DNA from: Streptomyces durmitorensis
GTDB taxonomy: Bacteria > Actinomycetota > Actinomycetes > Streptomycetales > Streptomycetaceae
Assembly (NCBI RefSeq): GCF_023498005.1
Contig: NZ_CP097289.1
Coordinates: 6,758,001-6,822,000 of the forward strand
Length of the DNA: 64,000 nt
Reading direction: 5' to 3'
A program made the position numbers and the translations under genes. Each line of letters opens with the position of its first letter. Position 1 is the first letter of the stretch. Below the pieces are notes generated by a model, which saw only the letters and a program-made list of their open reading frames with translations, had not been told where the DNA came from and did no database searches. Positions 8,439 through 18,372 of this stretch are shown here, one piece after another.

Positions 8439-11135
8439 CTACAGACCGTACTTGGCCCGAGCCTCCTTCACCGAGGCAGCGGGAACCTCGCCCCGCCGTG
8501 CCAGCTGCGCGAGAGCGGCCACGACGATCGACTCGGCGTCGATGCCGAAGTGGCGACGCGCCGCGTCACGCGTGTCGGAGAGGCCGAAGCCGTCCGCACC
8601 CAGGGACGAGTAGTCCTGCTCGACCCACTGCGCGATCTGGTCCGGCACCTGCCGCATGTAGTCGGAGACCGCGAGCACGGGACCCTGCGCACCCTCAAGC
8701 GCCGTACGCACGTACGGAGTGCGCTCCTCGCCGCGCAGGATCGCCTCGTCCGCCTCAAGGGCGTCGCGGCGCAGCTCGGTCCAGGAGGTCGCGGACCACA
8801 CGTCGGCGGCCACGCCCCACTCCTCGGCGAGCATCTTCTGCGCGGCCAGGGTCCAGTGGATGGCCGTACCCGAGCCGATCAGCTGGATGCGCGAGGCGTT
8901 GGCGGCAGCCGAAAGACCGGCCGTCTCAGCGGTGTTGAAGCGGTACAGACCGCGCACGATGCCCTCGTCCACACCCGCGGGCTTCGCGGGCTGCGGCATC
9001 GGCTCGTTGTAGACGGTGAGGTAGTAGAAGACGTTCTGGTCCTCACCGGGGGCGGCGTCGCCGTACATCCGGCGCAGACCGTCCTTGACGATCGCCGCGA
9101 CCTCGTAGGCGAACGCGGGGTCGTACGACATGGCGGCGGGGTTCGTCGCGGCGATCACCGGAGAGTGACCGTCCGCGTGCTGCAGACCCTCACCCGTCAG
9201 CGTCGTACGACCGGCGGTGGCGCCGACGAGGAAGCCGCGGCCGAGCTGGTCGCCGAGCTGCCACATCTGGTCGGCCGTGCGCTGCCAGCCGAACATCGAG
9301 TAGAAGATGTAGAAGGGGATCATCTGCTCGCCGTGCGTCGCGTACGACGACGACGCGGCGATGAAGTCCGCCATCGAGCCGGCCTCGGTGATCCCCTCGT
9401 TGAGGATCTGGCCGTCCTTGGCCTCGCGGTAGTACATCAGCTGGTCGCGGTCGACCGGCTCGTACGTCTGGCCCTTGGGCGAGTAGATGCCGAGCGACGG
9501 GAAGAGCGACTCCATGCCGAAGGTGCGCGCCTCGTCGGGGACGATCGGCACCCAGCGCTTGCCGGTCTCCTTGTCGCGGATCAGGTCCTTGACGAGGCGT
9601 ACGAAGGCCATGGTCGTCGCCATCGACTGCGAGCCCGAGCCCTTGTCGAACGAGGCGAACGACTTGTCGGCCGGGGCGGGCAGCGGCGCGAGCGGCTGCG
9701 TGCGGCGGGCCGGGGCCGGACCGCCGAGCGCGGCACGGCGCTCCTGGAGGTAGCGGACCTCGGGGGAGTCGGCGCCGGGGTGGCCGTAGGGCACCTGGCC
9801 GTCGACGAAGTCACTGTCCGAGATCGGCAGCTCAAGGAGGTCGCGCATGTCCTTGAACTCGTCCACCGTGAGCTTCTTCATCTGGTGGTTGGCGTTCTTG
9901 GACTCGAAGCCCTTGCCGAGCGTGAAGCCCTTGACCGTCTGCGCGAGGATCACGGTCGGCGCACCCTTGTGGGTGAGCGCCGCACGGTAGGCCGCGTAGA
10001 CCTTGCGGGCCTCGTGGCCGCCGCGCGAGAGGTGGAAGCACTCGCTGATCTTGTCGTCGCTCAGCAGCTGACCGAGGGCCACGAGCGCGGGCTCGGAGCC
10101 GAAGAAGTGCTCGCGGATGTAGGCGGCGTCGCGCGTCGCGTACGTCTGGAACTGCGCGTCCGGCACCTCGCGCAGGCGGCGGACCAGGGCGCCGTTGGTG
10201 TCGAGCTGGAACAGCTCGTCCCAGGCGTTGCCCCACAGGACCTTGATGACGTTCCAGCCGGCGCCGCGGAACTGGGCCTCCAGCTCCTGGACCACGCGGA
10301 AGTTGGCGCGGACCGGGCCGTCGAGGCGCTGCAGGTTGCAGTTGATGACGTACGTGAGGTTGTCCAGACCCTCACGCGCGGCGAGCGCGAGGGCTGCCGT
10401 CGACTCGGGCTCGTCCATCTCGCCGTCACCGAGGAACGCCCACACGTGCGAGGCGGAGACGTCCTTGATGTTGCGGTTGGTGAGGTAGCGGTTGAAGCGC
10501 GCCTGGTAGATCGCCGACAGCGGGCCGAGGCCCATCGAAACGGTCGGGAACTCCCAGAGCCAGGGCAGACGGCGCGGGTGCGGGTAGGACGGCAGGCCGT
10601 CGCCGCCCGACTCGCGGCGGAAGTTGTCGAGCTGCGCCTCGTTCAGACGGCCGTCAAGGAAGGCGCGGGCGTAGATGCCGGGGGAGGCGTGGCCCTGGAT
10701 GTAGAGCTGGTCGCCGGAGCCGTCCCCCTCCTTGCCCTGGAAGAAGTGGTTGAAGCCGGTCTCGTAGAGCCAGGCGGCGGAGGCGAAGGTGGCGATGTGG
10801 CCGCCGACGCCGTATTTGCTGCCCCGGGTCACCATCGCGGCCGCGTTCCAGCGGTTCCACGCGGCGATCCGCTGCTCCATCGCCTCGTCGCCCTCGATCG
10901 CCGGCTCGGCGGAGGTGGGGATGGTGTTGACGTAATCGGTCTCAAGGAGCTTGGGCAGCGCCAGGCCCGCGCCCTCGGCGCGCTCCAGCGTGCGCCGCAT
11001 CAGGTATGCGGCTCGGTGCGGCCCGGCCGCCTGGGTAACGGCGTCCAGGGAGGCCTGCCATTCGGCGGTCTCCTCGGGGTCGCGGTCCGGGAGCTGGTCG
11101 AGCTCGCTCGGCTGGATTGCGGAGGGGTCGGTCAT
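8439..11135 (-). CDS. aceE: Pyruvate dehydrogenase E1 component, homodimeric type
   Basis: 898 residues, the usual length for the single-chain E1 of pyruvate dehydrogenase (E. coli AceE is 887). It decarboxylates pyruvate with thiamine diphosphate and acetylates the lipoyl groups of E2. The ThDP motif [10 protein letters not shown]...NCNLQ is intact, as are the N-terminal YVNTIP segment and [22 protein letters not shown]. The ATG at 11135 has an AGGAAGG ribosome site 7 bases upstream. The E2 and E3 genes lie nearby on the same strand, separated by a GntR gene. The leader carries a palindrome over the predicted promoter, so repression by the GntR protein is plausible. Confidence 0.95.
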   Translation of the reverse strand: MTDPSAIQPSELDQLPDRDPEETAEWQASLDAVTQAAGPHRAAYLMRRTLERAEGAGLALPKLLETDYVNTIPTSAEPAIEGDEAMEQRIAAWNRWNAAAMVTRGSKYGVGGHIATFASAAWLYETGFNHFFQGKEGDGSGDQLYIQGHASPGIYARAFLDGRLNEAQLDNFRRESGGDGLPSYPHPRRLPWLWEFPTVSMGLGPLSAIYQARFNRYLTNRNIKDVSASHVWAFLGDGEMDEPESTAALALAAREGLDNLTYVINCNLQRLDGPVRANFRVVQELEAQFRGAGWNVIKVLWGNAWDELFQLDTNGALVRRLREVPDAQFQTYATRDAAYIREHFFGSEPALVALGQLLSDDKISECFHLSRGGHEARKVYAAYRAALTHKGAPTVILAQTVKGFTLGKGFESKNANHQMKKLTVDEFKDMRDLLELPISDSDFVDGQVPYGHPGADSPEVRYLQERRAALGGPAPARRTQPLAPLPAPADKSFASFDKGSGSQSMATTMAFVRLVKDLIRDKETGKRWVPIVPDEARTFGMESLFPSLGIYSPKGQTYEPVDRDQLMYYREAKDGQILNEGITEAGSMADFIAASSSYATHGEQMIPFYIFYSMFGWQRTADQMWQLGDQLGRGFLVGATAGRTTLTGEGLQHADGHSPVIAATNPAAMSYDPAFAYEVAAIVKDGLRRMYGDAAPGEDQNVFYYLTVYNEPMPQPAKPAGVDEGIVRGLYRFNTAETAGLSAAANASRIQLIGSGTAIHWTLAAQKMLAEEWGVAADVWSATSWTELRRDALEADEAILRGEERTPYVRTALEGAQGPVLAVSDYMRQVPDQIAQWVEQDYSSLGADGFGLSDTRDAARRHFGIDAESIVVAALAQLARRGEVPAASVKEARAKYGL

Positions 11136-11242
11136 GTCGCCGCCTTCCTGAGTCGGAGGGGGTCCCCTGTTCGGTAAGGGGTGGGGGTGCCCTAGGTCTT
11201 TGGCAGGACAGGGCGTGAAGCTCTGGTGTGAGCCCGTCGGAG

Positions 11243-11272
11243 ACTCTAACTCCGTGATCGATGATCGATCAA
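11243..11272 (-). promoter_or_regulatory. aceE promoter with overlapping 17-bp palindrome
   Basis: On the minus strand TTGATC (11272-11267) and TAGAGT (11248-11243) form -35 and -10 elements 18 bp apart, about 108 bp upstream of the aceE ATG. A palindrome with perfect 8-bp arms around one base, TGATCGAT-G-ATCGATCA, covers 11255-11271 and so overlaps the -35 and spacer, the classic place for a repressor. The adjacent GntR protein is the obvious candidate. Further upstream (about 11278-11360) are shorter dyads built from GAAGG/CCTTC. Confidence 0.55.
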
Positions 11273-11425
11273 AGGGTTGAAGGCGAAAACTCCTTCATAT
11301 TCAGAAAGTAGGCATCCGGTGCCATTAAGGAGGGCACGCGGTGCCTTCGATTTGAAGGATCACCGCAGGTGGGAGCACGTATGAGCGGCTCGGTCACGAA
11401 TGAGCGCGAACCCTCTCGGAGCAGC

Positions 11426-12049
11426 TCAGGCGCGCGGCGCGCAGCCCAGGACGTGGGCCTTCACCAGCTCCGCGATAGCGGGATCGCGCCGCCGGAAGGC
11501 CGAGACGAGGGCCTCGTGCTCCTCCGCGTACGACTGCTGCACCGTCCCGAGCCACCGGATCGAAAGGGCGGTGAAGACCTCGATGCCGAGGCCCTCCCAG
11601 GTGTGCAGCAGCACGGAGTTGTCCGCGGCCCGCACCAACTCCCGGTGGAAACCGACCGTGTGCCGCACCTGCGAGGTGCCGTCGGCGGCACGGTCCGCCT
11701 CGTACAGGGCGGCGACATGGGGTTCGAGGGCCGAGCAGTCCTCGGCCAGGCTCTCGGCCGCGAGTTCGGCGGCGATGGCCTCCAGGCCCGCGCGGACGGG
11801 GTAGCTCTCCTCCAGGTCCGCCGCGGTCAAGTTCCGTACGCGGACGCCCTTGTTGGGCGCGGACTCGATGAGCCGCAGCGTCTCCAGCTCCCGCAGGGCC
11901 TCCCGTACGGGTGTCTGCGAGACCTCCAGCTCCACGGCGATCCGCCGCTCCACGATCCGCTCGCCCGGCTGCCAGCGCCCGCTGACGATCCCCTCCACGA
12001 TGTGCTCGCGGATCTGTTCGCGCAGCGAGTGAACGACGGGCGCGGTCAT
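11426..12049 (-). CDS. GntR family regulator (FCD/FadR subfamily)
   Basis: 207 residues from ATG 12049. An N-terminal winged HTH (LREQIREHIVEGIVSGRWQPGERIVERRIAVELEVSQTPVREALRELETLRLIESAPNKGVRVR) is followed by an all-helical FCD effector domain with spaced His and Asp residues that usually bind a metal and an organic acid. It lies between the E2 gene and aceE on the same strand, so control of pyruvate dehydrogenase genes in response to a carboxylic acid is likely, by analogy with PdhR-type regulators. The 17-bp palindrome in the aceE promoter and a TTGT-N9-ACAA dyad in its own leader are candidate sites. Confidence 0.85.
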   Translation of the reverse strand: MTAPVVHSLREQIREHIVEGIVSGRWQPGERIVERRIAVELEVSQTPVREALRELETLRLIESAPNKGVRVRNLTAADLEESYPVRAGLEAIAAELAAESLAEDCSALEPHVAALYEADRAADGTSQVRHTVGFHRELVRAADNSVLLHTWEGLGIEVFTALSIRWLGTVQQSYAEEHEALVSAFRRRDPAIAELVKAHVLGCAPRA

Positions 12050-12086
12050 GTGGGCTCCTCCGGCGGGGGCAGCGCCCCCAGGGCGT

Positions 12087-12103
12087 TGTGACCCCTAGAC
12101 AAT
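12087..12103 (-). promoter_or_regulatory. Candidate autoregulatory site of the GntR gene
   Basis: TTGTCTAGGGGTCACAA (minus strand) has 4-bp inverted arms TTGT/ACAA and lies about 40 bp upstream of the GntR start. TTGTCTAG resembles half of the TTGTCTAGACAA palindromes reported for several FCD regulators. It does not look like the palindrome in the aceE promoter, so at most one of the two is likely to be this protein's site. Confidence 0.3.
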
Positions 12104-12110
12104 ACGGCGA

Positions 12111-12142
12111 CGCCCCCGCTCGGAAACCTCCGAACGGGGGCG
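12111..12142. terminator. Terminator downstream of the E2 gene
   Basis: CGCCCCCG and a TCGG segment pair with TCCGA and CGGGGGCG around a short AAACC-type loop, giving a long GC stem between the end of the E2 gene (12210) and the GntR gene. It probably separates E2/E3 transcripts from GntR-aceE. Confidence 0.7.
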
Positions 12143-12209
12143 TACGCGCTGATGAGACGAGTCTTACAGCCCTACGGGCCGCAGAACTACAGCCTTACGG
12201 GCCGCGGAA

Positions 12210-14006
12210 CTACAGGCCGAGCTCGACCTCGAACTCGCCGGCCTCAAGGATCGCCTTGACCGTGGTCAGGTAGCGGGCGGCGTCCGCGCCGTCCACCAGA
12301 CGGTGGTCGTAGGAGAGCGACAGGTACGTCATGTCACGGACGGCGATGGTCTCGCCGAGGTCCGGGTGGTTGATGACGACCGGGCGCTTGACCGTGGCAC
12401 CGATGCCGAGGATGGCGGCCTGGTTCGGCGGCACGATGACCGTGTCGAACAGGGCACCGCGCGAACCGGTGTTGGAGACCGTGAAGGTGGCACCGGACAT
12501 GTCGTCCGGGGTGAGGCCACCGCCACGGGCCTTGCCGGCCAGCTCGGCGGTCTTCTTCGAGATACCGGCGATGTTCAGGTCGCCCGCACCCTTGATGACC
12601 GGCGTCATCAGACCCTTCTCGGCGTCAACGGCGATGCCGATGTTCTCCGAGTCGAAGTACGTGATGGTGCCTTCGTCGTCGTTGATCCGGGCGTTGACGA
12701 CCGGGTGGGCCTTCAGCGCCTGGGCGGCGGCCTTGACGAAGAACGGCATCGGGGAGAGCTTGACGCCCTCACGGGCCGCGAACGCGTCCTTCGCCTTGGC
12801 GCGCAGCTTCATCAGCTTCGTGATGTCGACCTCGACGACCGAGGTCAGCTGGGCCTGCGAGTGCAGCGCCTTCATCATGTTGTCGCCGATGACCTTGCGC
12901 ATGCGGGTCATCTTGACCGTCTGGCCGCGCAGCGGGGACGCCTCGATGGCCGGGGCCTTCGAGGCGGCCGGGGCAGCGGCGGCAGCCGGAGCCGGAGCGG
13001 TCTTCTTGGCCTCGGCGGCCGCGATGACGTCCTGCTTGCGGATACGGCCACCGACGCCGGTGCCCTTGACGTCCGAGAGGCTCACGCCGTGCTCGTTGGC
13101 CAGCTTGCGGACCAGCGGCGTGACGTATGCGCCGTCGTCGGCCGGGGAGGCCGGTGCGGCGGGCGCGGGCGCGGACGGGGCCGGGGCCGCGGGCTGAGCC
13201 GGGGCTGCGGGCTGAGCCGGAGCGGGCGCCGGAGCAGCCGGAGCCGCGGGCTGTGCCGGAGCCGGAGCGGCAGCGGCGGGCGCCGCCGGGGCCGCGGGAG
13301 CCGCAGCGGGGGCGGCCGGGGCCGCGGGCGCCGCCGGAGCAGCGGCCGGAGCGGCCGGGGCAGCCGGAGCGGCAGCGGCCGGAGCCGCACCGGGAGCGCC
13401 GATGACGGCGAGCTTGGCGCCGACCTCGGCGGTCTCGTCCTCGCCCACGACGATCTCGAGCAGCACGCCCGCGGTCGGGGAGGGGATCTCGGTGTCGACC
13501 TTGTCCGTGGAGACCTCGAGCAGGGGCTCGTCCTCCGCGACCTCCTCGCCGACCTCCTTCAGCCAACGGGTGACGGTGCCCTCGGTGACCGACTCGCCCA
13601 GGGCGGGCAGCGTGACGTCGGTACCGGAGGCGCCACCGGCCGGTGCGGCCGGTGCGGCAGGCGCCTCGGCGGCGGGAGCCGGAGCCGCGGGGGCCTCGGC
13701 GGCCGGGGCCGGAGCCTCGGCCTGCGCCGGCTCGGCGGCCGGGGCGGACTCGGCAGCGGGGGCGCCGCTACCGTCGTCGATGACGGCCAGCTCGGCGCCG
13801 ACCTCGACGGTCTCGTCCTCGGCGACCTTGATGGACGCCAGGATGCCGGCGGCCGGGGAGGGGATCTCGGTGTCGACCTTGTCGGTCGAGACCTCGAGCA
13901 GCGGCTCGTCGGCCTCGACGCGCTCGCCCTCGGCCTTCAGCCAACGGGTGACAGTGCCCTCGGTGACGCTCTCGCCGAGCGCCGGAAGGGATACGGAAAC
14001 CGCCAT
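12210..14006 (-). CDS. sucB: Dihydrolipoyl acyltransferase E2 (two lipoyl domains; sucB/aceF type)
   Basis: 598 residues. Two lipoyl domains at about 1-80 and 120-195, each with the attachment Lys in [11 protein letters not shown]; long Ala/Pro linkers; a peripheral-subunit-binding domain ([33 protein letters not shown]); and a catalytic acyltransferase domain ending in [16 protein letters not shown], with the active His and Asp. Usually annotated sucB (2-oxoglutarate dehydrogenase E2), but it clusters with aceE and lpd. In related actinobacteria one E2 serves both the pyruvate and 2-oxoglutarate complexes, so it may be the E2 of pyruvate dehydrogenase or of both. Co-transcribed with lpd, whose stop is 61 bp upstream. 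Confidence 0.9.
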   Translation of the reverse strand: MAVSVSLPALGESVTEGTVTRWLKAEGERVEADEPLLEVSTDKVDTEIPSPAAGILASIKVAEDETVEVGAELAVIDDGSGAPAAESAPAAEPAQAEAPAPAAEAPAAPAPAAEAPAAPAAPAGGASGTDVTLPALGESVTEGTVTRWLKEVGEEVAEDEPLLEVSTDKVDTEIPSPTAGVLLEIVVGEDETAEVGAKLAVIGAPGAAPAAAAPAAPAAPAAAPAAPAAPAAPAAAPAAPAAPAAAAPAPAQPAAPAAPAPAPAQPAAPAQPAAPAPSAPAPAAPASPADDGAYVTPLVRKLANEHGVSLSDVKGTGVGGRIRKQDVIAAAEAKKTAPAPAAAAAPAASKAPAIEASPLRGQTVKMTRMRKVIGDNMMKALHSQAQLTSVVEVDITKLMKLRAKAKDAFAAREGVKLSPMPFFVKAAAQALKAHPVVNARINDDEGTITYFDSENIGIAVDAEKGLMTPVIKGAGDLNIAGISKKTAELAGKARGGGLTPDDMSGATFTVSNTGSRGALFDTVIVPPNQAAILGIGATVKRPVVINHPDLGETIAVRDMTYLSLSYDHRLVDGADAARYLTTVKAILEAGEFEVELGL

Positions 14007-14067
14007 GGTTTCAGTTGCTCCTTACGAATTGCGGAAGTCTGTGGTCGTCGCGCCCGTGTGACTGAAG

Positions 14068-15456
14068 TCAGTCGTGGGAGTGCAGCGGCTTGCCCGCGAG
14101 GGCCAGGTGGGCCTCGCCCATCGCCTCGTTCTGCGTGGGGTGGGCGTGGATGAGCTGGGCGACCTCGGCCGGCAGCGCTTCCCAGTTGTAGATCAGCTGG
14201 GCCTCGCCGACCTGCTCGCCCATGCGGTCGCCGACCATGTGGACGCCGACCACGGCACCATCCTTGACCTGGACGAGCTTGATCTCGCCCGCGGTCTTGA
14301 GGATCTTGCTCTTGCCGTTGCCCGCCAGGCTGTACTTGAGGGCGACGACCTTGTCCGCGCCGTAGATCTCCTTGGCCTTGGCCTCGGTGATGCCCACGGA
14401 GGCGACCTCGGGGTGGCAGTACGTCACCTTCGGCACGCCGTCGTAGTCGATCGGGACGGTCTTGAGACCGGCCAGGCGCTCCGCCACCAGGATGCCCTCG
14501 GCGAAGCCGACGTGCGCGAGCTGGAGGGTCGGCACCAGGTCACCGACGGCGGAGATCGTCGGGACGTTGGTCTGCATGTACTCGTCGACGAGGACGTAGC
14601 CGCGGTCCATCGCGACGCCCTGCTCCTCGTAGCCGAGGCCCTGCGAGACGGGGCCGCGGCCGATGGCGACGAGGAGAACCTCGGCGTCGAAGGTCTTGCC
14701 GTCGGCGAGGGTCACGCGGACGCCGTCCTGCGTGTACTCGGCCTTCTCGAAGAAGGTGCCGAGGTTGAACTTGATGCCGCGCTTGCGGAACGCGCGCTCA
14801 AGAAGCTTCGAGGAGTTCTCGTCCTCGACCGGCACGAGGTGCTTGAGGCCCTCGACGACGGTGACCTCGGACCCGAAGGACTTCCACGCCGAGGCGAACT
14901 CGACGCCGATGACGCCGCCGCCCAGGATGATCGCGGACTTCGGCACGCGGTCCATGACCAGCGCGTGGTCCGAGGAGATGATGCGGTTGCCGTCGATCTC
15001 CAGGCCCGGCAGCGACTTCGGCACGGAGCCGGTCGCGAGCAGCACGTGGCGGCCCTGGACGCGCTGGCCGTTCACGTCCACCGAGGTCGGGGACGAGAGC
15101 TTGCCCTCGCCCTCGATGTACGTCACCTTGCGCGAGGCGATGAGTCCCTGCAGGCCCTTGTAGAGGCCCGAGATCACGTCGTCCTTGTACTTGTGGACGG
15201 CCGCCATGTCGATGCCCTCGAAGGTGGCCTTCACGCCGAACTGCTCGGCCTCGCGAGCCTGGTCGGCGATCTCACCGGCGTGCAGCAGCGCCTTCGTCGG
15301 GATGCAGCCGTTGTGCAGGCAGGTACCGCCGACCTTGCCCTTCTCGATCAGGGCGACGTCCAGGCCCAGCTGCGACGCGCGCAGTGCCGCGGCGTAACCG
15401 CCGCTACCGCCGCCGAGGATCACTAGGTCGAAAACGGTGCTGGCGTCGTTCGCCAC
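14068..15456 (-). CDS. lpdA: Dihydrolipoyl dehydrogenase (E3)
   Basis: 462 residues from GTG 15456, chosen because GGAGG lies 7 bases upstream and the protein then starts MANDASTVFDLVILGGGSGG, as expected for the family; upstream in-frame starts would add a non-homologous leader. It reoxidises the dihydrolipoyl arm of E2 using FAD and NAD. Motifs: FAD-binding GGGSGGYAAALRA, redox disulphide GGTCLHNGCIPTKALLH, a NAD-binding GGGVIGVEFAS, and the C-terminal His-Glu in HAHPTQNEAMGEA. First gene of the lpd-E2 pair. Confidence 0.95.
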   Translation of the reverse strand: MANDASTVFDLVILGGGSGGYAAALRASQLGLDVALIEKGKVGGTCLHNGCIPTKALLHAGEIADQAREAEQFGVKATFEGIDMAAVHKYKDDVISGLYKGLQGLIASRKVTYIEGEGKLSSPTSVDVNGQRVQGRHVLLATGSVPKSLPGLEIDGNRIISSDHALVMDRVPKSAIILGGGVIGVEFASAWKSFGSEVTVVEGLKHLVPVEDENSSKLLERAFRKRGIKFNLGTFFEKAEYTQDGVRVTLADGKTFDAEVLLVAIGRGPVSQGLGYEEQGVAMDRGYVLVDEYMQTNVPTISAVGDLVPTLQLAHVGFAEGILVAERLAGLKTVPIDYDGVPKVTYCHPEVASVGITEAKAKEIYGADKVVALKYSLAGNGKSKILKTAGEIKLVQVKDGAVVGVHMVGDRMGEQVGEAQLIYNWEALPAEVAQLIHAHPTQNEAMGEAHLALAGKPLHSHD

Positions 15457-15679
15457 GTCACGTCCTCCATGCATGTGCGCCGTACGCCGGACCCCTTTTT
15501 CTCGGGGGACGACCGGTCTGTCGGCTGGTATCGGCCGCTCTTGTTTCGGCCCTGTGGTGGGGGCCCTGTCCTGCCGAGAACCCATCTTCGCACTTGTCGG
15601 CGGGAGGTGGGACGGCGGGCCGGGCTGTGAGACGTCTGATTCGCCACGTCGGGGCGTTACCCAGGCGTATGAACGTACG

Positions 15680-15700
15680 GATTTCGTTGAGGGCGAAATC
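15680..15700. promoter_or_regulatory. Inverted repeat in the lpd leader region
   Basis: GATTTCG-TTGAGGG-CGAAATC has perfect 7-bp arms. It lies in the 313-bp gap between pepA and the lpd start, upstream of any likely lpd promoter. It may be an operator. The remainder of the gap holds the pepA terminator (15709-15752) and otherwise shows nothing I can name. Confidence 0.35.
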
Positions 15701-15708
15701 AGACATGT

Positions 15709-15752
15709 GCAGACCGGGGCCCGGACATCTGGACGTCCGGGCCCCGGTCTGC
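15709..15752. terminator. pepA terminator
   Basis: An 18-bp perfect GC-rich stem (GCAGACCGGGGCCCGGAC with its complement) around an 8-nt loop, 17 bp past the pepA stop codon on the minus strand. Confidence 0.85.
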
Positions 15753-15769
15753 GTACGAAAGATCTACCG

Positions 15770-17314
15770 TCAGCCGAGGTCGCCCGCGGCCGTGCGCTCC
15801 GCGAGGCGGACCAGGGTGCGGACCGCGGTGCCGGTGCCGCCCTTGGGCGTGTAGCCGAACGGGCCGCCCTCGTTGAAGGCCGGGCCCGCGATGTCCAGGT
15901 GCGCCCAGGTGATGCCCTCGCCGACGAACTCCTGAAGGAAGAGACCGGCCACCAGACCGCCGCCCATGCGCTCGCCCATGTTGGCGATGTCGGCGGTGGG
16001 GGAGTCCATGCCCTTCTTCAGGTGCTCGGGCAGCGGCATCGGCCAGGAGGGCTCGCCCGCTTCCTCGGAGGCGTCGTGGATCGCGGCGCGGAACGCGTCG
16101 TCGTTGGCCATGATCCCGAAGGTGCGGCTGCCGAGCGCCATCATCATGGCGCCGGTCAGCGTCGCCACGTCGACGATCGCGTCGGGCTCGTCCTCGGAGG
16201 CCTTGGCGATCGCGTCGGCCAGGACCAGACGGCCCTCGGCGTCGGTGTTGAGCACCTCGACGGTCTTGCCGCTGTACATGCGCAGGACGTCGCCGGGGCG
16301 GGTCGCCGAGCCGGACGGCATGTTCTCGGCGAGCGCCAGCCAGCCGGTGACGTTCACCTCGAGGCCCAGGCGGGCGGCCGAGACGACGGCGGCGAAGACG
16401 GCCGCGGCACCGGCCATGTCGCACTTCATGGTCTCGTTGTGACCGGCGGGCTTCAGCGAGATGCCGCCCGAGTCGTACGTGATGCCCTTGCCGATGAAGG
16501 CGAGGTGCTTCTTCGCCTTGGACGACGTGTACGAGAGCTTGACCAGGCGCGGCGGGGCGTCCGAGCCGACGCCGACGCCGAGGATGCCGCCGAAGCCGCC
16601 CTTGGTGAGCGCCTTCTCGTCCAGGACCTGGACCTTGATGCCGTGCTCCTTGGCGGCCGCGGTGGCGACCGCGGCGAAGGCCTCGGGGTTCAGGTCGTTC
16701 GGCGGGGTGTTGACCAGGTCGCGGGCGCGGTTGAGCTCCTCGGCCACGGCGGTGGCGCGCTCGATGGCGGCCTTGTACGCCTTGTCGCGGGGCTTGCCGC
16801 CGAGCAGGGCGACCTCACCGAGCGGACCCTTGGCATCCTTGCCGTTCTTGCCCTTGGCGGAACCATTTTCCTTGTACGCGTCGAAGGAGTACGCGCCCAG
16901 CAGGGCGCCCTCGGCGATCGCGCCGGTGTCCTCGGCGTCCTCGGCGGGCAGCGCGAACGCGGCCTTCTTCGAGCCGGACAGGGCGCGCGCGGCGGTACCG
17001 GCGGCGCGGCGCAGGGCGTCGGTGCCGTACGTCTCGTCCTTCTCCGGCACCGTGCCGAGGCCGACCGCGAGGACGACCGGAGCCTTGAAGCCGGACGGCG
17101 CGGGCAGCTTGGTCACCTCGCCCTCGGCGCCCGAGGCACCGAGGGTCTCCAGGACGGACGCGAGCTTGCCGTCGTACGCCTTGTCCACGGACTCGGCGCC
17201 GGGCGCGATGACCAGAGTCCCCTTGGACGAGGCAGAGCCCTTGGCGACGCCGACGACGATCGCGTCGGCACGGAGGCCGGACGCGGCGGCGGTGCTGAGA
17301 GTCAGAGCAGTCAC
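15770..17314 (-). CDS. pepA: Cytosol (leucyl) aminopeptidase, M17 family
   Basis: 514 residues from GTG 17314 (MTALTLSTAAASGLRADAIVV). An M17 leucyl aminopeptidase that removes N-terminal residues from peptides with two metal ions. The signature NTDAEGRLVLADA is intact, as are the metal/active-site segments KGITYDSGGISLKP (Lys and Asp) and CDMAGAAAVFAA, all in the C-terminal catalytic half; the N-terminal half is the variable domain. No strong ribosome site precedes the GTG. It lies between cobS and lpd on the same strand and looks monocistronic with its own strong terminator. Confidence 0.92.
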   Translation of the reverse strand: MTALTLSTAAASGLRADAIVVGVAKGSASSKGTLVIAPGAESVDKAYDGKLASVLETLGASGAEGEVTKLPAPSGFKAPVVLAVGLGTVPEKDETYGTDALRRAAGTAARALSGSKKAAFALPAEDAEDTGAIAEGALLGAYSFDAYKENGSAKGKNGKDAKGPLGEVALLGGKPRDKAYKAAIERATAVAEELNRARDLVNTPPNDLNPEAFAAVATAAAKEHGIKVQVLDEKALTKGGFGGILGVGVGSDAPPRLVKLSYTSSKAKKHLAFIGKGITYDSGGISLKPAGHNETMKCDMAGAAAVFAAVVSAARLGLEVNVTGWLALAENMPSGSATRPGDVLRMYSGKTVEVLNTDAEGRLVLADAIAKASEDEPDAIVDVATLTGAMMMALGSRTFGIMANDDAFRAAIHDASEEAGEPSWPMPLPEHLKKGMDSPTADIANMGERMGGGLVAGLFLQEFVGEGITWAHLDIAGPAFNEGGPFGYTPKGGTGTAVRTLVRLAERTAAGDLG

Positions 17315-17522
17315 GGTGGTGAATTCTCGCTTCCGTTGAGTTCCTTGGCCGATGGGGTGGGTCGACCCGCCCGGCGCCAGCCTAGAACGGGCCGGAAAGG
17401 CACCGAACATGAGCCTACGCGCGTCGCGCCCATTCGATCGTGTCGGTCGAGATTCATCCGAACGCGTCGCCGCATTTATGTTTCAACGAGGCGTGGTGCG
17501 ATGCGGTTCAGGGCGATGCGGC

Positions 17523-18305
17523 TCAGCCGAGCGCCAGGACGACCAGGGCCGCCGTGGCCGCGGTCTCGGCGAGCGCGCCGAAGACGTCGCCCGTGATGCC
17601 TCCGAAACGGCGGACACAGTGCCGCAGGAGGAGTTCGGCGGCGCAGACCGCAAGGACAACGGCCGCCGCGTACCGCACCGTCTCGTACGCCCCGAAGGGC
17701 ACGGCGGCGAGCGCGGCCACCGCGGTGACGAGCGCCGCCGCGAGCAGGGCGGCGCCCCGGGGAACCGTCCCGGCCACCGCCGCACCGAGCCCCTCGGGGC
17801 GGGCCGGGGGGACGCCCTTGCGGGCGGCCAGGGTGAGGGCGAGGCGCGCGGCGGCCGCCGAGACGGCCGCGGCGAGTGCGCCCCGGGTCCATGAGGCCTC
17901 GTACAGCTGGAAGAGGACGGCCACCTGGGCGAGCAGGGTGAAGAGCAGCGTGATGACGCCGAAGGGGCCGACGTCGGACTGCTTCATGATCCGGAGCGCC
18001 TGCTCGGCAGGTCTGGCGCTGCCGAGGCCGTCGGCGGTGTCGGCGAGGCCGTCGAGGTGCAGGCCGCGGGTCAGCGCGGCGGGGACGGCGGCGCTCGCCA
18101 CGGCCGCCAGGAGGGGGCCTGTGCCCAGGGCCATGAGCGCGGCGCCGAGTGCGGCCGCGCAGAGGCCGACCACCAGGCCGGCGAGGGGAGCGCAGAGCAT
18201 GCCCACGCGGGCGGCGTCACGGTCCCACTTGGTGACGCGGACCGGGAGCGCGGTGAGGGTGCCGAAGGCGAAGCGGAGGCCGTCGGCGGGGAAGGTTCGG
18301 GGCAC
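17523..18305 (-). CDS. cobS: Adenosylcobinamide-GDP ribazoletransferase (cobalamin synthase)
   Basis: 260 residues from GTG 18305. An integral membrane enzyme that joins adenosylcobinamide-GDP to alpha-ribazole (or its phosphate), the last assembly step of cobalamin. Family marks: FAFGTLTALPV near the start, then ALTRGLHLDGLADTADGLGS with its acidic residues, MKQSDVGPFGV, and about six hydrophobic segments. CobT and the CobU-like enzyme are encoded 3-6 kb away on the same strand. I see no cobalamin riboswitch in front of it. Confidence 0.92.
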   Translation of the reverse strand: MPRTFPADGLRFAFGTLTALPVRVTKWDRDAARVGMLCAPLAGLVVGLCAAALGAALMALGTGPLLAAVASAAVPAALTRGLHLDGLADTADGLGSARPAEQALRIMKQSDVGPFGVITLLFTLLAQVAVLFQLYEASWTRGALAAAVSAAAARLALTLAARKGVPPARPEGLGAAVAGTVPRGAALLAAALVTAVAALAAVPFGAYETVRYAAAVVLAVCAAELLLRHCVRRFGGITGDVFGALAETAATAALVVLALG

Positions 18306-18372
18306 CGCGGAAGGCTACCCCGCAGGCTCTTCCCGCCCTGCGGAACCCGGTACGGCACCGCAGGATGGCCCC

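Noticed and set aside
8550..11177. Long open frame on the plus strand opposite aceE (875 codons)
   Set aside because: Shadow of aceE; its composition (Arg/Val/Gly/Asp/Leu) is what the antisense of a high-GC gene gives, with no domain or ribosome site.
12210..14006. Ala/Pro-rich DNA in the E2 gene as a separate repeat element
   Set aside because: It encodes the usual flexible linkers of E2 proteins and is part of the gene.
15457..15585. Upstream extension of dihydrolipoyl dehydrogenase
   Set aside because: GGAGG and GTG 15456 fit the known N-terminus of the family; the extension has no homology.
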